From positions 3,844,001 through 3,908,000 of the forward strand of contig JAUSZU010000001.1 in NCBI GenBank assembly GCA_030817875.1: 64,000 bases of DNA. Reading direction: 5' to 3'. Of this stretch, positions 33,080 to 41,689 are shown piece after piece. This stretch comes from Flavobacterium sp. W4I14 (GTDB taxonomy: Bacteria; Bacteroidota; Bacteroidia; Sphingobacteriales; Sphingobacteriaceae). How positions within the stretch are numbered: position 1 is the first letter of the stretch; every line of letters begins with the position of its first letter. Below the pieces are notes generated by a model that was given only the letters and a program-made list of their open reading frames with translations, was not told the DNA's origin and ran no database searches. Both the position numbers and the translations under genes were made by a program.

Positions 33080-36000
33080 CTATAAATTAAAATTAAGACC
33101 AAACACATAAGAGGTCAGCGCTCTTGCACCTCCCGTTTCCGGATCGAGATTTACATCGTTATTTACCCAGAGCGATTTAGGATTGTTTAGCTGGAAACGT
33201 AAACCTACTCCTTTCGAACCTAGTTTGTGCGCCAATGTTGCAGGTAACTGATAACCTAATGTTACATTTCTGATTTTGATAAAATCTCCTGAGTAAACAA
33301 AAGTATCTGAGTAACGAAGATGGTTTGATGGCGTTACAGATGTTCCTGGATAAGTACCAGGTGAGTATTGGCCATAACCAGGAACAATTGTGGTGGTGTT
33401 TCCAGGCGTCCAGCTGTCTAAAAGATAAGAAGGACCACCACTGTACCCTAAACCACTGGCATAAATTTCAGGATAAACACCTCTCAAATACTGCCCGCCA
33501 AAATATACTGCCAAAATATTAAGACTAAAGCCTTTGTAATATACCTCATTTGTTAATGCAATGTTATTGATCGGATCTGTTCCGCCAGAGTAAACAATAG
33601 CACTCATATCACTTCCGGTTAAAGCTACTGTGCTTAACGTACCATCTGCTTTTAACCATTGTGGCTGGCCAAGGTTATTAAGTCCTTTATATTGAAAAGA
33701 ATAAAGGGAATTTACCGGATAACCCACTCTGTAACCGCCCTGAACCAGCGGAATTGGCAATACAGATACTTCATCAACATAGGTAATTTTGTTTTTATTG
33801 TGGCTAAGTACCAGGCTGCTGCTCCACTGGATACCATCAACTTTTGTTGGATCCGTCCAGCTGTACCCTAAACTCAACTCGATTCCGTTATTGACTAAAC
33901 CGCCATTGTTGATAATCTGGCTCGTAAATCCTTCGGACGGGTCTATTCTTTGCGTGAACAATAAATCTGTACTTTTCTTTCTGTACCAATCTAAGGCTCC
34001 GGTTAATCTTTTATTTAAGAATGCAAAATCTAACCCAATGTTAAAAGTTGCCGATTTTTCCCATCTCAATTCTGGATTGGCGGCGTTTGTAACTACAGAT
34101 ACAGGTGCATTTGTAGCGGCATTTGGTGGAAGTGTAGAACTCGCCGTTAAAAAACTGGTTACATCCTGACTCATATTTCCGGTGATGCCATAGCTGGTTC
34201 TCAGCTTTAAGAAACCTATCCATTTTTGGGCAGACATAAATTCTTCATTGCTGATATTCCAGGCCAGCCCGGCAGAATAAAGTGGTTTCCCCCTGAACCG
34301 TTTATCTAAACCAAACACATCGGCATAATCTATACGATAAGATCCCGAAGCCGCGTATTTATTATCGTACGAATAATTCGCCACTGCATAACCCGAATTA
34401 GTGCGGTGTGTAATTTCGGGAATCAATCCGATTGGTGTGTTTAAATAAGTATTGTAAAGATTCGTTGTACTCGAATTCGGTTTAAAAGTTTGCGATGTAT
34501 TATAAGCGAACAAAGCAGGATAATTTACTGTTGTGGTAGACTGCGATTGCAATTGATCATCGTAACCCAACAACAACCCATTGGTTCCTTTATCTCTCGT
34601 TTGGCGAAACTCGGTTCCGGCGCTAAGGTCGATTCCATGTTTACCAAAAGCCTTTCTATAACTCAATTGCCCCCTGGCAGTCCAGTAATCACCTGTACTG
34701 TTTGTTGTTGCCAGCTTCCCACCATTCTCTGGCAAGAGGTTTTTATAGGTTTCTGGCGTAGTTCCCTGTGGTACTTTGTAATAAACATTTTTAAGATACC
34801 TCATGATATAACTGTCAGGTTCAGAATAGTTTGAGCTGTTATTGATCAAACTTTCATATTGAAACTGCGGAGAAAAGGTTAAACCTGGCAGGATACGCAG
34901 ATTAAGGTTGGCAAAATACCGGGTATAATTTTGTTTGGTTAATCTTTGATCTTGTTCAAGCTCATCTAAATGATTCACGTTCATGCTGTATCTTGGCATA
35001 GAAGCCGGATTTGCATTGTACATGTTGTAATCGCCGGTAGTATAGTACATACGGTTTCCGTTTGCATCCAAAAGCTGCAGATAAGGCGATACATTGTTTG
35101 CACTTGTAGCAAAACTACTCGCACTTGCTTTGGCTTTACTCAGAATCCCATTTACCCCAAAGTTTACATCCAGCCATTTGCTAAACTGATAGGTACCTTT
35201 ATAAAAAATATTCAGCTGCCTGTTGTAAGCATTAATAATCCCGGAGTTAGTTGTTTTATAGTTTAAGATTAAACTTGAGTTGTATTTGTTGCCATCTGTT
35301 CTAACAGAAAGATCGTATTGTTGTAAAACCGTATTTAACAATGCATTATCAGTGTACTGTTGCCTGAAATCGTTCTGCCTAAAATCATTTAACCTACTAT
35401 CAAGCTGAGCTTGTGTAATCTGGTTTTGTGCTTTTTGATACCACGCATATTGCACAGGTGTAATCGGATCGCCTCTGTTAATCGCGGTAGCAGTATTGGC
35501 AATCGTGCCGGCAATATTGGTGTAATAATTTGAGTAGTAGCTGTTTTCTAAATCTACCTGTTGCGCAGGCGTTAGCATATTATAACCCAGGTTGGGTTTT
35601 TCGGTCAAGGTTACATCAGCGGCAAAATCGATAGTGGTTCGTCCCCCCTTTGCTTTTTTGGTGGTAATTACAATTACCCCGTTCGCAGCTCTTGCGCCAT
35701 AGATAGCCGCAGCAGCCGCATCTTTTAAAACGGTAACGCTTTCTACATCGTAAGGATTAACATTCGCGATGGCCCCCTCTATCGGCAAACCATCTAAAAC
35801 AACAAGAACCGCACGACTGGCGTTAATTGTACTCACGCCACGGATGGTAGTTGTGCCCCGGTAGTTAACCAATCCAGGAACACGCCCCTCCAGGCTATTA
35901 ATAATATTGGTATTGTATCTTTTGGCAATTTCTTCACTCCCAACGGTTACTGTAGCTCCGGTCATCCTTTGTTTTGCAATGGTCTGAAAACCCGTATTTA

Positions 36001-36649
36001 CTGAAACTTCCTGGAGTAGATTTGTCTTCGTTTTAAGACTAATGTTTAGCTGGGTTCGGTTGGCAAGGTTAATTTCTTCGGTATCCGTCATGATACTGGT
36101 AAAAACAAGTACATCATCTTGTTTATTTGCAGTGATGGAAAATTTGCCGTCGGCATCTGTAGTGGTTTTTTTGTTGGTGCCTTTTATGGAAACGGTAACG
36201 CCTGCTACTGCCTTGCCATTTTCGTCGGTCACGGTTCCATTAACCACTATATCTTTGAAGAAGTCGATAACCCGGTCTATCATTGACGTTTCTTTAGCAC
36301 TGATTACTACCGTTTTATCGCGGATGGTGTAGTTAAGCGGCTGCTTGTTGAAGATTGATTGAAGCACTTCTTCAATTTGCACGCCATTCACATTTATATT
36401 AACGGGCAGTGCCTTTTGCAACAAATTTTCAGTAAAAACAAAGTCATAACCGCTCTGATTTCTCAGTTCTTTAAGAACAGATTTTAACGGTACATTTTTC
36501 TTCGAAATACTGATCTTCTGTGCGAGACCTGCAGCGCTAACATGCATTAATGTAGCGAATAATATAACGGTGGTTAGGCGCATAATTAGCAGAAATTTAT
36601 GGATATAGCCGGCCGTAATACCGGTTAGTTTGGTATAAATTTTATACAT
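33080..36649 (-). CDS. SusC/RagA TonB-linked outer membrane protein with STN signalling domain
   Basis: 1,189 residues from the ATG at 36649 (MYKIYTKLTGITAGYIHKFL); the longer frame to 36724 runs back towards FecR without family support. After the signal peptide (about 25-45, ending VSAAGLA) comes an STN domain at about 50-120 (VPLKSVLKELRNQSGYDFVF, GVQIEEVLQSIFNKQPLNYT), then a CarboxypepD_reg-like domain (VNGTVTDENGKAVAGVTVSI), the plug (TVGSEEIAKRYNTNIINSLE, AANGVIVITTKKAKGG) and a barrel ending YVFGLNFNL. The STN domain is what contacts FecR-type anti-sigma factors across the periplasm. It is the third gene of the row ECF sigma, FecR, SusC, SusD, TlpA, TlpA and probably stimulates its own synthesis when substrate binds. 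Confidence 0.94.
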   Translation of the reverse strand: MYKIYTKLTGITAGYIHKFLLIMRLTTVILFATLMHVSAAGLAQKISISKKNVPLKSVLKELRNQSGYDFVFTENLLQKALPVNINVNGVQIEEVLQSIFNKQPLNYTIRDKTVVISAKETSMIDRVIDFFKDIVVNGTVTDENGKAVAGVTVSIKGTNKKTTTDADGKFSITANKQDDVLVFTSIMTDTEEINLANRTQLNISLKTKTNLLQEVSVNTGFQTIAKQRMTGATVTVGSEEIAKRYNTNIINSLEGRVPGLVNYRGTTTIRGVSTINASRAVLVVLDGLPIEGAIANVNPYDVESVTVLKDAAAAAIYGARAANGVIVITTKKAKGGRTTIDFAADVTLTEKPNLGYNMLTPAQQVDLENSYYSNYYTNIAGTIANTATAINRGDPITPVQYAWYQKAQNQITQAQLDSRLNDFRQNDFRQQYTDNALLNTVLQQYDLSVRTDGNKYNSSLILNYKTTNSGIINAYNRQLNIFYKGTYQFSKWLDVNFGVNGILSKAKASASSFATSANNVSPYLQLLDANGNRMYYTTGDYNMYNANPASMPRYSMNVNHLDELEQDQRLTKQNYTRYFANLNLRILPGLTFSPQFQYESLINNSSNYSEPDSYIMRYLKNVYYKVPQGTTPETYKNLLPENGGKLATTNSTGDYWTARGQLSYRKAFGKHGIDLSAGTEFRQTRDKGTNGLLLGYDDQLQSQSTTTVNYPALFAYNTSQTFKPNSSTTNLYNTYLNTPIGLIPEITHRTNSGYAVANYSYDNKYAASGSYRIDYADVFGLDKRFRGKPLYSAGLAWNISNEEFMSAQKWIGFLKLRTSYGITGNMSQDVTSFLTASSTLPPNAATNAPVSVVTNAANPELRWEKSATFNIGLDFAFLNKRLTGALDWYRKKSTDLLFTQRIDPSEGFTSQIINNGGLVNNGIELSLGYSWTDPTKVDGIQWSSSLVLSHNKNKITYVDEVSVLPIPLVQGGYRVGYPVNSLYSFQYKGLNNLGQPQWLKADGTLSTVALTGSDMSAIVYSGGTDPINNIALTNEVYYKGFSLNILAVYFGGQYLRGVYPEIYASGLGYSGGPSYLLDSWTPGNTTTIVPGYGQYSPGTYPGTSVTPSNHLRYSDTFVYSGDFIKIRNVTLGYQLPATLAHKLGSKGVGLRFQLNNPKSLWVNNDVNLDPETGGARALTSYVFGLNFNL

Positions 36650-36760
36650 TTGTTTGGTTTTAAGGTTAGTAGTGACTAAGGAAATTATTGACGTAATACC
36701 GCATTTGCCGGGTTCCGAGGCCAATCGGGATCTGGCTTTTTAGTATTACCGCTTTGGGTT

Positions 36761-37867
36761 TTATTTCATTACGGTAATCCTCCTTCCCTCAATTTTAAAG
36801 TGAACGTTTCCGGTCAGTTCCAATATCTCCAGCACTTTGGAAACATTGGCAAACCGGGAAACCGATCCTGTATAAAGCTGTTTCGAAACTTCTCCCGAAT
36901 AAACAATTTCTACATTATACCATCTTTTTATCCGGTTCATGATGCCCTGAATATTTTCCTGTTCGAACATAAATTTGTTGTTTTTCCAGGCTACCGCAAG
37001 TTCAGGATCAATATTGGATGTGGTAATATTTAAGCCCGATCCGGATGCCTGTTGGCCAGGCTTGATAATCGTTTTTTGGTTAATCATTACACTTCCTTCC
37101 AGCAAAGTAGTTTTAGCCGCTGCATCTTCAGCATAACTGTTGATGTTAAAATGGGTACCCAAAACCTGTACTTCCTGTTTATCGGTATGTACAATAAAAG
37201 GCATATTTTTATTTTTATAAACTTCAAAATATCCTTCACCGGTAAGTTCTACCCATCTGTTTTTCGCTCCCGCAAATGTTGTTGGAAATTTAAGCTCAGA
37301 CGCCGCGTTGAGCCAAACTGAAGTACCATCCGCCAACAAAACCTCAATCTGCTCACCGTTTCTTGTTGTTAGCCTATTGTAGCTACCTGTTTTGGCTTTA
37401 GATCCAGTGATGGTATAAATCAGTTTACCGTTCTTGGCTTTTGAAATATTTACACCTTCTTGTTTGGCAAATTCACCACTCGTTTTTTCTGATAAGAAAA
37501 TTTTACGGCCATCTGCTAAAGTGAGCGTTGCTGAATTTTTTCCAGCGGGAATATCATTTGCATAATTGCTGTTTTGCGCCCTATCGGAAGTTTTTTGGGT
37601 ATACAAAAATATCCCTAGTGAAACTAAAATCAACAAACTGGCTGCAATGGATATTGGTATCCAAAGTTTTCTATTTGATTTCGGATAAACCAACGGCAGC
37701 TTAGACTGAATTTCTGCCTTACTCCCTTTTAAATCTTCAGTGCTTGGCTGTTGGTCTGAGTTTGAGGCAAAACTGATATACCAGCTTTCCAGCTGGGCAT
37801 TTTCCGTTTCATTCAGTTCTCCGGCCCGGCGTTTTTTTAACAGTTCGTTAATTTGTTGCGCATTCAT
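36761..37867 (-). CDS. FecR family anti-sigma factor
   Basis: A 368-residue membrane protein. The cytoplasmic N terminus (ELLKKRRAGELNETENAQLE) binds the sigma factor; one membrane helix lies at about 70-92 (IPISIAASLLILVSLGIFLY). The periplasmic FecR domain follows at about 120-215 (GEQIEVLLADGTSVWLNAAS, ELTGEGYFEVYKNKNMPFIV), and a DUF4974-type C terminus (IMNRIKRWYNVEIVYSGE) is homologous to an STN fold. It lies between the ECF sigma gene (93 bp away) and SusC on the same strand, and transmits the signal from the SusC STN domain. Confidence 0.94.
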   Translation of the reverse strand: MNAQQINELLKKRRAGELNETENAQLESWYISFASNSDQQPSTEDLKGSKAEIQSKLPLVYPKSNRKLWIPISIAASLLILVSLGIFLYTQKTSDRAQNSNYANDIPAGKNSATLTLADGRKIFLSEKTSGEFAKQEGVNISKAKNGKLIYTITGSKAKTGSYNRLTTRNGEQIEVLLADGTSVWLNAASELKFPTTFAGAKNRWVELTGEGYFEVYKNKNMPFIVHTDKQEVQVLGTHFNINSYAEDAAAKTTLLEGSVMINQKTIIKPGQQASGSGLNITTSNIDPELAVAWKNNKFMFEQENIQGIMNRIKRWYNVEIVYSGEVSKQLYTGSVSRFANVSKVLEILELTGNVHFKIEGRRITVMK

Positions 37868-37959
37868 ATGTTTGGTTTACAACAGAATTTCTCCTTTTAT
37901 AATACCAAGACGGTTAACAGGCGCAATCGTCATATCGGGTAAAGAAATAAAAAATTGGA

Positions 37960-38532
37960 TTATAGAAAAGGGAAAGCACTCATAAAGGAATCCAGCTTTG
38001 GCTTTAATATTTTGAGGGCCTTATAAACCTGTTGTTTTGCAGTTTGATCGGTAATGTTAAGTCTGGCCGCAATTTCCTTATAGCTCAAACCATCCTTCTT
38101 ATTCATTAAAAACACTTCTTTCATTTTGGCCGGGAGATGCTCGATTTCTTTTTCTATAATCTTGGAAAGTTCACGTTCCCTGATTTCATCATCCGTAATA
38201 TTATAACCTTCAACCAAAAACTTATTGAAGGATGCCGCATATTTCAGAATGATTTTTTTATGCGACAGGAGGTCAAAAATCCTGTTCCTTACCGATACGC
38301 TCAGGTAGGATAATAAGGAAATTTTAAATTCGATAGTTGATCTTTTTTGCCAGAGTGTTAAAAATACATCCTGCACCACATCATTAATTTCGTCTTTATC
38401 GGTTAATATCCGGTAAGCATGGCGTAGCAGGACTTCATTATACCGTTCGAAAATTTCGGTGTAGGCGTACTCATCATCATGTTTGAGCAAGATGATCAGA
38501 TCGGCATCCGAAAAATTACTATACGATTTCAT
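37960..38532 (-). CDS. RNA polymerase sigma-70 factor, ECF subfamily
   Basis: A 190-residue sigma factor with region 2 at about 20-90 (YTEIFERYNEVLLRHAYRIL, DVVQDVFLTLWQKR) and region 4 at about 130-185 (LPAKMKEVFLMNKKDGLSYK, EIAARLNITDQTAKQQVYKA). It belongs to the FecI-like Bacteroidota group that pairs with FecR proteins. It presumably directs transcription of the downstream FecR-SusC-SusD-TlpA row, released when the SusC STN domain signals. Promoter not recognised. Confidence 0.94.
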   Translation of the reverse strand: MKSYSNFSDADLIILLKHDDEYAYTEIFERYNEVLLRHAYRILTDKDEINDVVQDVFLTLWQKRSTIEFKISLLSYLSVSVRNRIFDLLSHKKIILKYAASFNKFLVEGYNITDDEIRERELSKIIEKEIEHLPAKMKEVFLMNKKDGLSYKEIAARLNITDQTAKQQVYKALKILKPKLDSFMSAFPFL

Positions 38533-38713
38533 AACGAAAACGAGCCATTCAAATTTAACCTGATGTAGATTAACAGATATTTAAATACTCATGGGCTAAT
38601 ATAAGTACTAAAGTTTATAATTTATATTTAACCAATGCGCTACACTTTTCCATCACAATAAATTCGCTTTTATAACCACAACGTTAGCATTAAAAAGTTA
38701 ACAATTATACAAC

Positions 38714-38911
38714 CTAAGAAAATGAAGGTCTAACCATCTCAATATGCTCGGTTCCGTCCTCATTGTAAACTTCGCCATCGGCGATAAAACCAGGCGAGGT
38801 ATAAAAAGCCAGCACAAGTCTGCGCTCCAATGCGTCTATCTTTTTGTCAAATAGTATTTCACAACCCTCAACAGCAAACTCCAATCTTGTTTTCCCTATA
38901 ATGCCCTTCAA
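38714..38911 (-). CDS. Possible small protein, unknown
   Basis: A 65-residue frame, KGIIGKTRLEFAVEGCEILF at the start and IADGEVYNEDGTEHIEMVRP near the end. Charged, soluble, no recognised domain. Its first codons overlap the end of dispersed-repeat copy 2 (in another frame from the repeat peptide), which makes the true start uncertain. I give it moderate to low weight. Confidence 0.35.
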   Translation of the reverse strand: MKGIIGKTRLEFAVEGCEILFDKKIDALERRLVLAFYTSPGFIADGEVYNEDGTEHIEMVRPSFS

Positions 38912-39010
38912 TCTTGTTTTTCAGTACATTTCCCAAATTCACTATTGCCTCACAATGCTCATACAAGGTCGATTTTCCGCGGATTAACGCTACTGATCAA
39001 AACAGCCTTG
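38904..39010. repeat. Dispersed ~110-bp element, copy 2
   Basis: Counterpart of 28931-29040, roughly two thirds identical by eye. On the minus strand it reads GKSTLYEHCEAIVNLGNVLK followed by NKIEGHYR, parallel to the peptide of copy 1. Both copies end at a GCCTTGA word that here forms the left arm of a terminator. Confidence 0.6.
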
Positions 39011-39036
39011 AGATTAATTTCTTGAGGCTGTTTTTA
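38999..39036 (+). terminator. Hairpin terminator at the end of repeat copy 2
   Basis: AAAACAGCCT (38999-39008) pairs with AGGCTGTTTT (39025-39034) over 10 bp, loop 16 nt, with five T residues from 39031 and T-rich sequence after. The A-run on the left lets it serve the minus strand as well. Confidence 0.6.
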
Positions 39037-39167
39037 TTTTTTGTCAGATTTCAATTTTTTCAATATCCGCTCTCTACAGAAGTTGAGTTTTCTGACAGCT
39101 TCGGTTTCTAAATGGTGTATTTATTAAAATGGGATTTACCTTTTGGAAAGTTTAATAAATAGCCCAA

Positions 39168-39389
39168 TCATATGATACACAGTACGGTACCGCCTTTGTC
39201 TCGCCGAAAATAATAATGAACTTCCCCGATACGATTATATCTGTCGATAGCGATGACTCTTCCTTTTTTACCACTTTCATCTACAAGGAGGTCCCCTATC
39301 CTGATCCGCATGAGAAAATCATGATCTGTCATGTTTCTTTTGATTACATACGTCTGCCTTCGCATAAAATTCAAATTGATTTTGAACAT
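39168..39389 (-). CDS. Small hypothetical protein
   Basis: A 73-residue basic protein. The core IRIGDLLVDESGKKGRVIAI with DRYNRIGEVHYYFRR reads like a small beta-barrel (KOW- or SH3-like) unit, which supports real coding, but I do not recognise a family. The start is uncertain: Met9, Met20 and Met27 are also possible (the last gives MRIRIGDLLV). It stands alone between the sigma factor region and the OmpA operon and points away from the latter's terminator. Confidence 0.45.
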   Translation of the reverse strand: MFKINLNFMRRQTYVIKRNMTDHDFLMRIRIGDLLVDESGKKGRVIAIDRYNRIGEVHYYFRRDKGGTVLCII

Positions 39390-39440
39390 GAAACAATTAA
39401 ATGAGTTTGAGAGAAAAAATTAGACGTATTAACTTTAGTG

Positions 39441-39476
39441 AAAAAAGATAGCTACCTAAAAAACCAGGTAGCTATC
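39441..39476 (-). terminator. Terminator of the adhesin/PorP/OmpA operon
   Basis: On the minus strand GATAGCTACCT pairs with AGGTAGCTATC (39466-39476 with 39447-39457), an 11-bp stem with an 8-nt loop, followed by six T residues (39446-39441). It lies 118 bp after the possible small membrane gene and 235 bp after the OmpA stop. Confidence 0.85.
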
Positions 39477-39593
39477 CATTAATCGTAGATTCAGCATTAG
39501 GGTACGTTCAAGAAGCTACGTTTTTGTATTTAGCTTTGTAACCATTTTTATATATGTCTCAGAAGGCATTTTGCGAATGAGGACAAGAAATCT

Positions 39594-39707
39594 TCAACGC
39601 TTTCTACGGCGCTTTTTATTGTCCCATTCTGATCTTAAAAAATTCACATATAGTAAAATCATGGCAGCGAAAAGCACAATAACTGCACCAGTCAGTACCT
39701 GTTGCAT
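39594..39707 (-). CDS. Possible 37-residue single-pass membrane protein
   Basis: An unlisted small frame: MQQVLTGAVIVLFAAMILLY, then VNFLRSEWDNKKRRRKR and stop. One hydrophobic helix (residues 4-22) with a strongly basic tail gives an N-out/C-in topology by the positive-inside rule. It begins 3 bp after the OmpA-family stop codon, with AAGGA directly before the ATG, and ends before the operon terminator, so it would be the last gene of the adhesin operon. No homologue is known to me. Its reality rests on position and on the clean helix-plus-basic-tail pattern. Confidence 0.5.
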   Translation of the reverse strand: MQQVLTGAVIVLFAAMILLYVNFLRSEWDNKKRRRKR

Positions 39708-39710
39708 TCC

Positions 39711-41669
39711 TTAATATTTAGTAATCTTAAACTCAGTTCTTCTGTTCAGCTGATGCTGCTCTTCTGAGCAACCCACACCATTTTTGCAGTTATTAACAGG
39801 TTCAGATTCACCATATCCCTTGGCGGTAATCCGGTTACGGTTTATTCCCCGCGAAATAATATAGGCAACGGCCGATTCTGCTCTGCGCTGTGACAGCTGC
39901 TGGTTATATCTGTCGCTACCCCTACTATCAGTGTGTGATCCAAGTTCGATCCATATGGTTGGATTTTCCTCCATGATCTGCACAAGTTTATCTAATTCCA
40001 GAGCAGCATCCTTGCGGATATTTGATTTATCGAAGTCATAATAAATGTTTTCGATCCGGATGCCCTGGTTAAGTTTTATACGCTGAAGATTTAGGTCTAT
40101 GCGAACAGTTTGCTCATGCGCTGAAGGTTCCATCACAGTTTTGACCTCGCTACGGAAATCCGTTTTATCGCCGCTGATTGTATAGCTGGCCGGTGGAACC
40201 TCAAAACTAAATGATCCGTCCTGAGCTGATTCAACAGACAGTCGTTTGCCACCTGGACCAAGTAAAGTCACTATCGCCCCCGGCAAAATTTTGCCAGTTC
40301 CTTTTTCAAAAACCCTTCCTGTTATTAAATAGGTTGAAGCAATCTGCATGGATACACTATAGATATCATCACTTCCTTTTCCCCCGTCACGGTTAGAGGA
40401 AAGGTATCCCGGCGATTGGGCGCTTGACGGAAAATAAGCCAGGTCATCCTTCGGAGAATTAAACGGGTATCCCAGGTTTTGAATACTTGTTATTTTATCC
40501 GCTTGAGTAATAACCTTAAAAACATCAAGCCCGCCCATTCCAATATATCCGTCGCTTGCAAAATACATATTGTTGTGCTCATCAAACGAAATTGTTCGCT
40601 CGTTTCCAGCTGTGTTCACTTCCTCTAAATTCACCGGCCTGCCCCAGTCTCCCGACTGCGTTTTAGTGCATACATAAAGATCTGCTCCGCCCTTTCCTCC
40701 AGGCATATTTGAGGAGAAATAAAGACTTTGCCCATCGGCTGAAATGTAAGGGTCGCTAAGCGAGTATTCAGCCACGTTGTTAAACGGAAAAGGAATTGGC
40801 TTCTGCCAGCCGCCTTGCCCATCACTTTGTGAGGAGTAAAGCTCAACATTCACCGTAGCTGGTTCCTTTCCACTCCTTTTAGTCTTTTCCGGGATCTTGG
40901 TCATGGTAAAGAAAATAAGTTTTCCATCTGCTGTGAAGCTTGCTGGCCCTATATGATACTCAGAACTACCGGAAATGGGTATCACTTTTACACTATCCTG
41001 CCCGATATGCTGCGCATATAATTTAAGGTATCCGTTTCCTGTCCAGCCATAAATATCCTTATCGGGTCGCTTTGCACCGTCGAACTTTAAAAACGGCCTG
41101 TTTTTCGCTGTTGTTTCTGAATGAGCATTGCGATCGGATGCAAAAACAATCTGCCCGGATTTTTGAACAGCACCCCAGTCAGACTGAGAAGAGTTGAGGA
41201 CGGACACATTCATAAGCTCAATAGGTCTTGGATTGCGCATCCATTTCAGTGCAGAATCACACGAGCCTAACCATAAGTTACGCTGCCGTTCAGTCACTTC
41301 GCTATGGCGGTCTATGTAACGTTGAAACTGGGCCTTTGCTTCAGAATATTTTGCGTTGTGCTGTAGGGCACCGGCATATTTCAGGATGTTTTGATCATTG
41401 CTTCCGGGCATAGCGGAGGCAATGGCGTACCAGCTTTCCGTCTGTTTGTAATCGTTCATGTACCCATAGGCTGAAGCCAACCGTTCTGCCGTACGTAGAA
41501 CTGCTTTCTTTCGATAGGCCTGCTCATATAAATCTGCCGCCTTGCTAAAATTAAATAAATCATATTCCGTGTCGGCCTGCTTGAGGATATATTGAGCTGA
41601 TGCCGGGCGGATAACCGTAAGGGTGATTATCGTAGCTGCAAAACAGGCCAGTAAGTGTTTGTTGTTCAT
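39711..41669 (-). CDS. OmpA family protein with PD40 propeller and peptidoglycan-binding domain
   Basis: A 652-residue outer-membrane-associated protein. Signal peptide 1-25; TPR-like helices about 30-140 (ADTEYDLFNFSKAADLYEQA, YSEAKAQFQRYIDRH); PD40/TolB-like propeller about 165-450 (GQIVFASDRN, DPYISADGQSLYFSSNMPGG, GSDDIYSVSM); a CarboxypepD_reg-like domain about 455-530; and an OmpA C-terminal domain about 545-652 with ELGSHTDSRGSDRYNQQLSQ and RITAKGYGESEPVNNC, which binds peptidoglycan. Homologues next to PorP/SprF and long adhesins are linked to type IX secretion and surface attachment of the exported protein (PorE-like role). Here the order adhesin, PorP/SprF, OmpA is on one strand with 20-45-bp gaps. 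Confidence 0.92.
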   Translation of the reverse strand: MNNKHLLACFAATIITLTVIRPASAQYILKQADTEYDLFNFSKAADLYEQAYRKKAVLRTAERLASAYGYMNDYKQTESWYAIASAMPGSNDQNILKYAGALQHNAKYSEAKAQFQRYIDRHSEVTERQRNLWLGSCDSALKWMRNPRPIELMNVSVLNSSQSDWGAVQKSGQIVFASDRNAHSETTAKNRPFLKFDGAKRPDKDIYGWTGNGYLKLYAQHIGQDSVKVIPISGSSEYHIGPASFTADGKLIFFTMTKIPEKTKRSGKEPATVNVELYSSQSDGQGGWQKPIPFPFNNVAEYSLSDPYISADGQSLYFSSNMPGGKGGADLYVCTKTQSGDWGRPVNLEEVNTAGNERTISFDEHNNMYFASDGYIGMGGLDVFKVITQADKITSIQNLGYPFNSPKDDLAYFPSSAQSPGYLSSNRDGGKGSDDIYSVSMQIASTYLITGRVFEKGTGKILPGAIVTLLGPGGKRLSVESAQDGSFSFEVPPASYTISGDKTDFRSEVKTVMEPSAHEQTVRIDLNLQRIKLNQGIRIENIYYDFDKSNIRKDAALELDKLVQIMEENPTIWIELGSHTDSRGSDRYNQQLSQRRAESAVAYIISRGINRNRITAKGYGESEPVNNCKNGVGCSEEQHQLNRRTEFKITKY

Positions 41670-41689
41670 GATTCCTTGCTAAATAGTGA

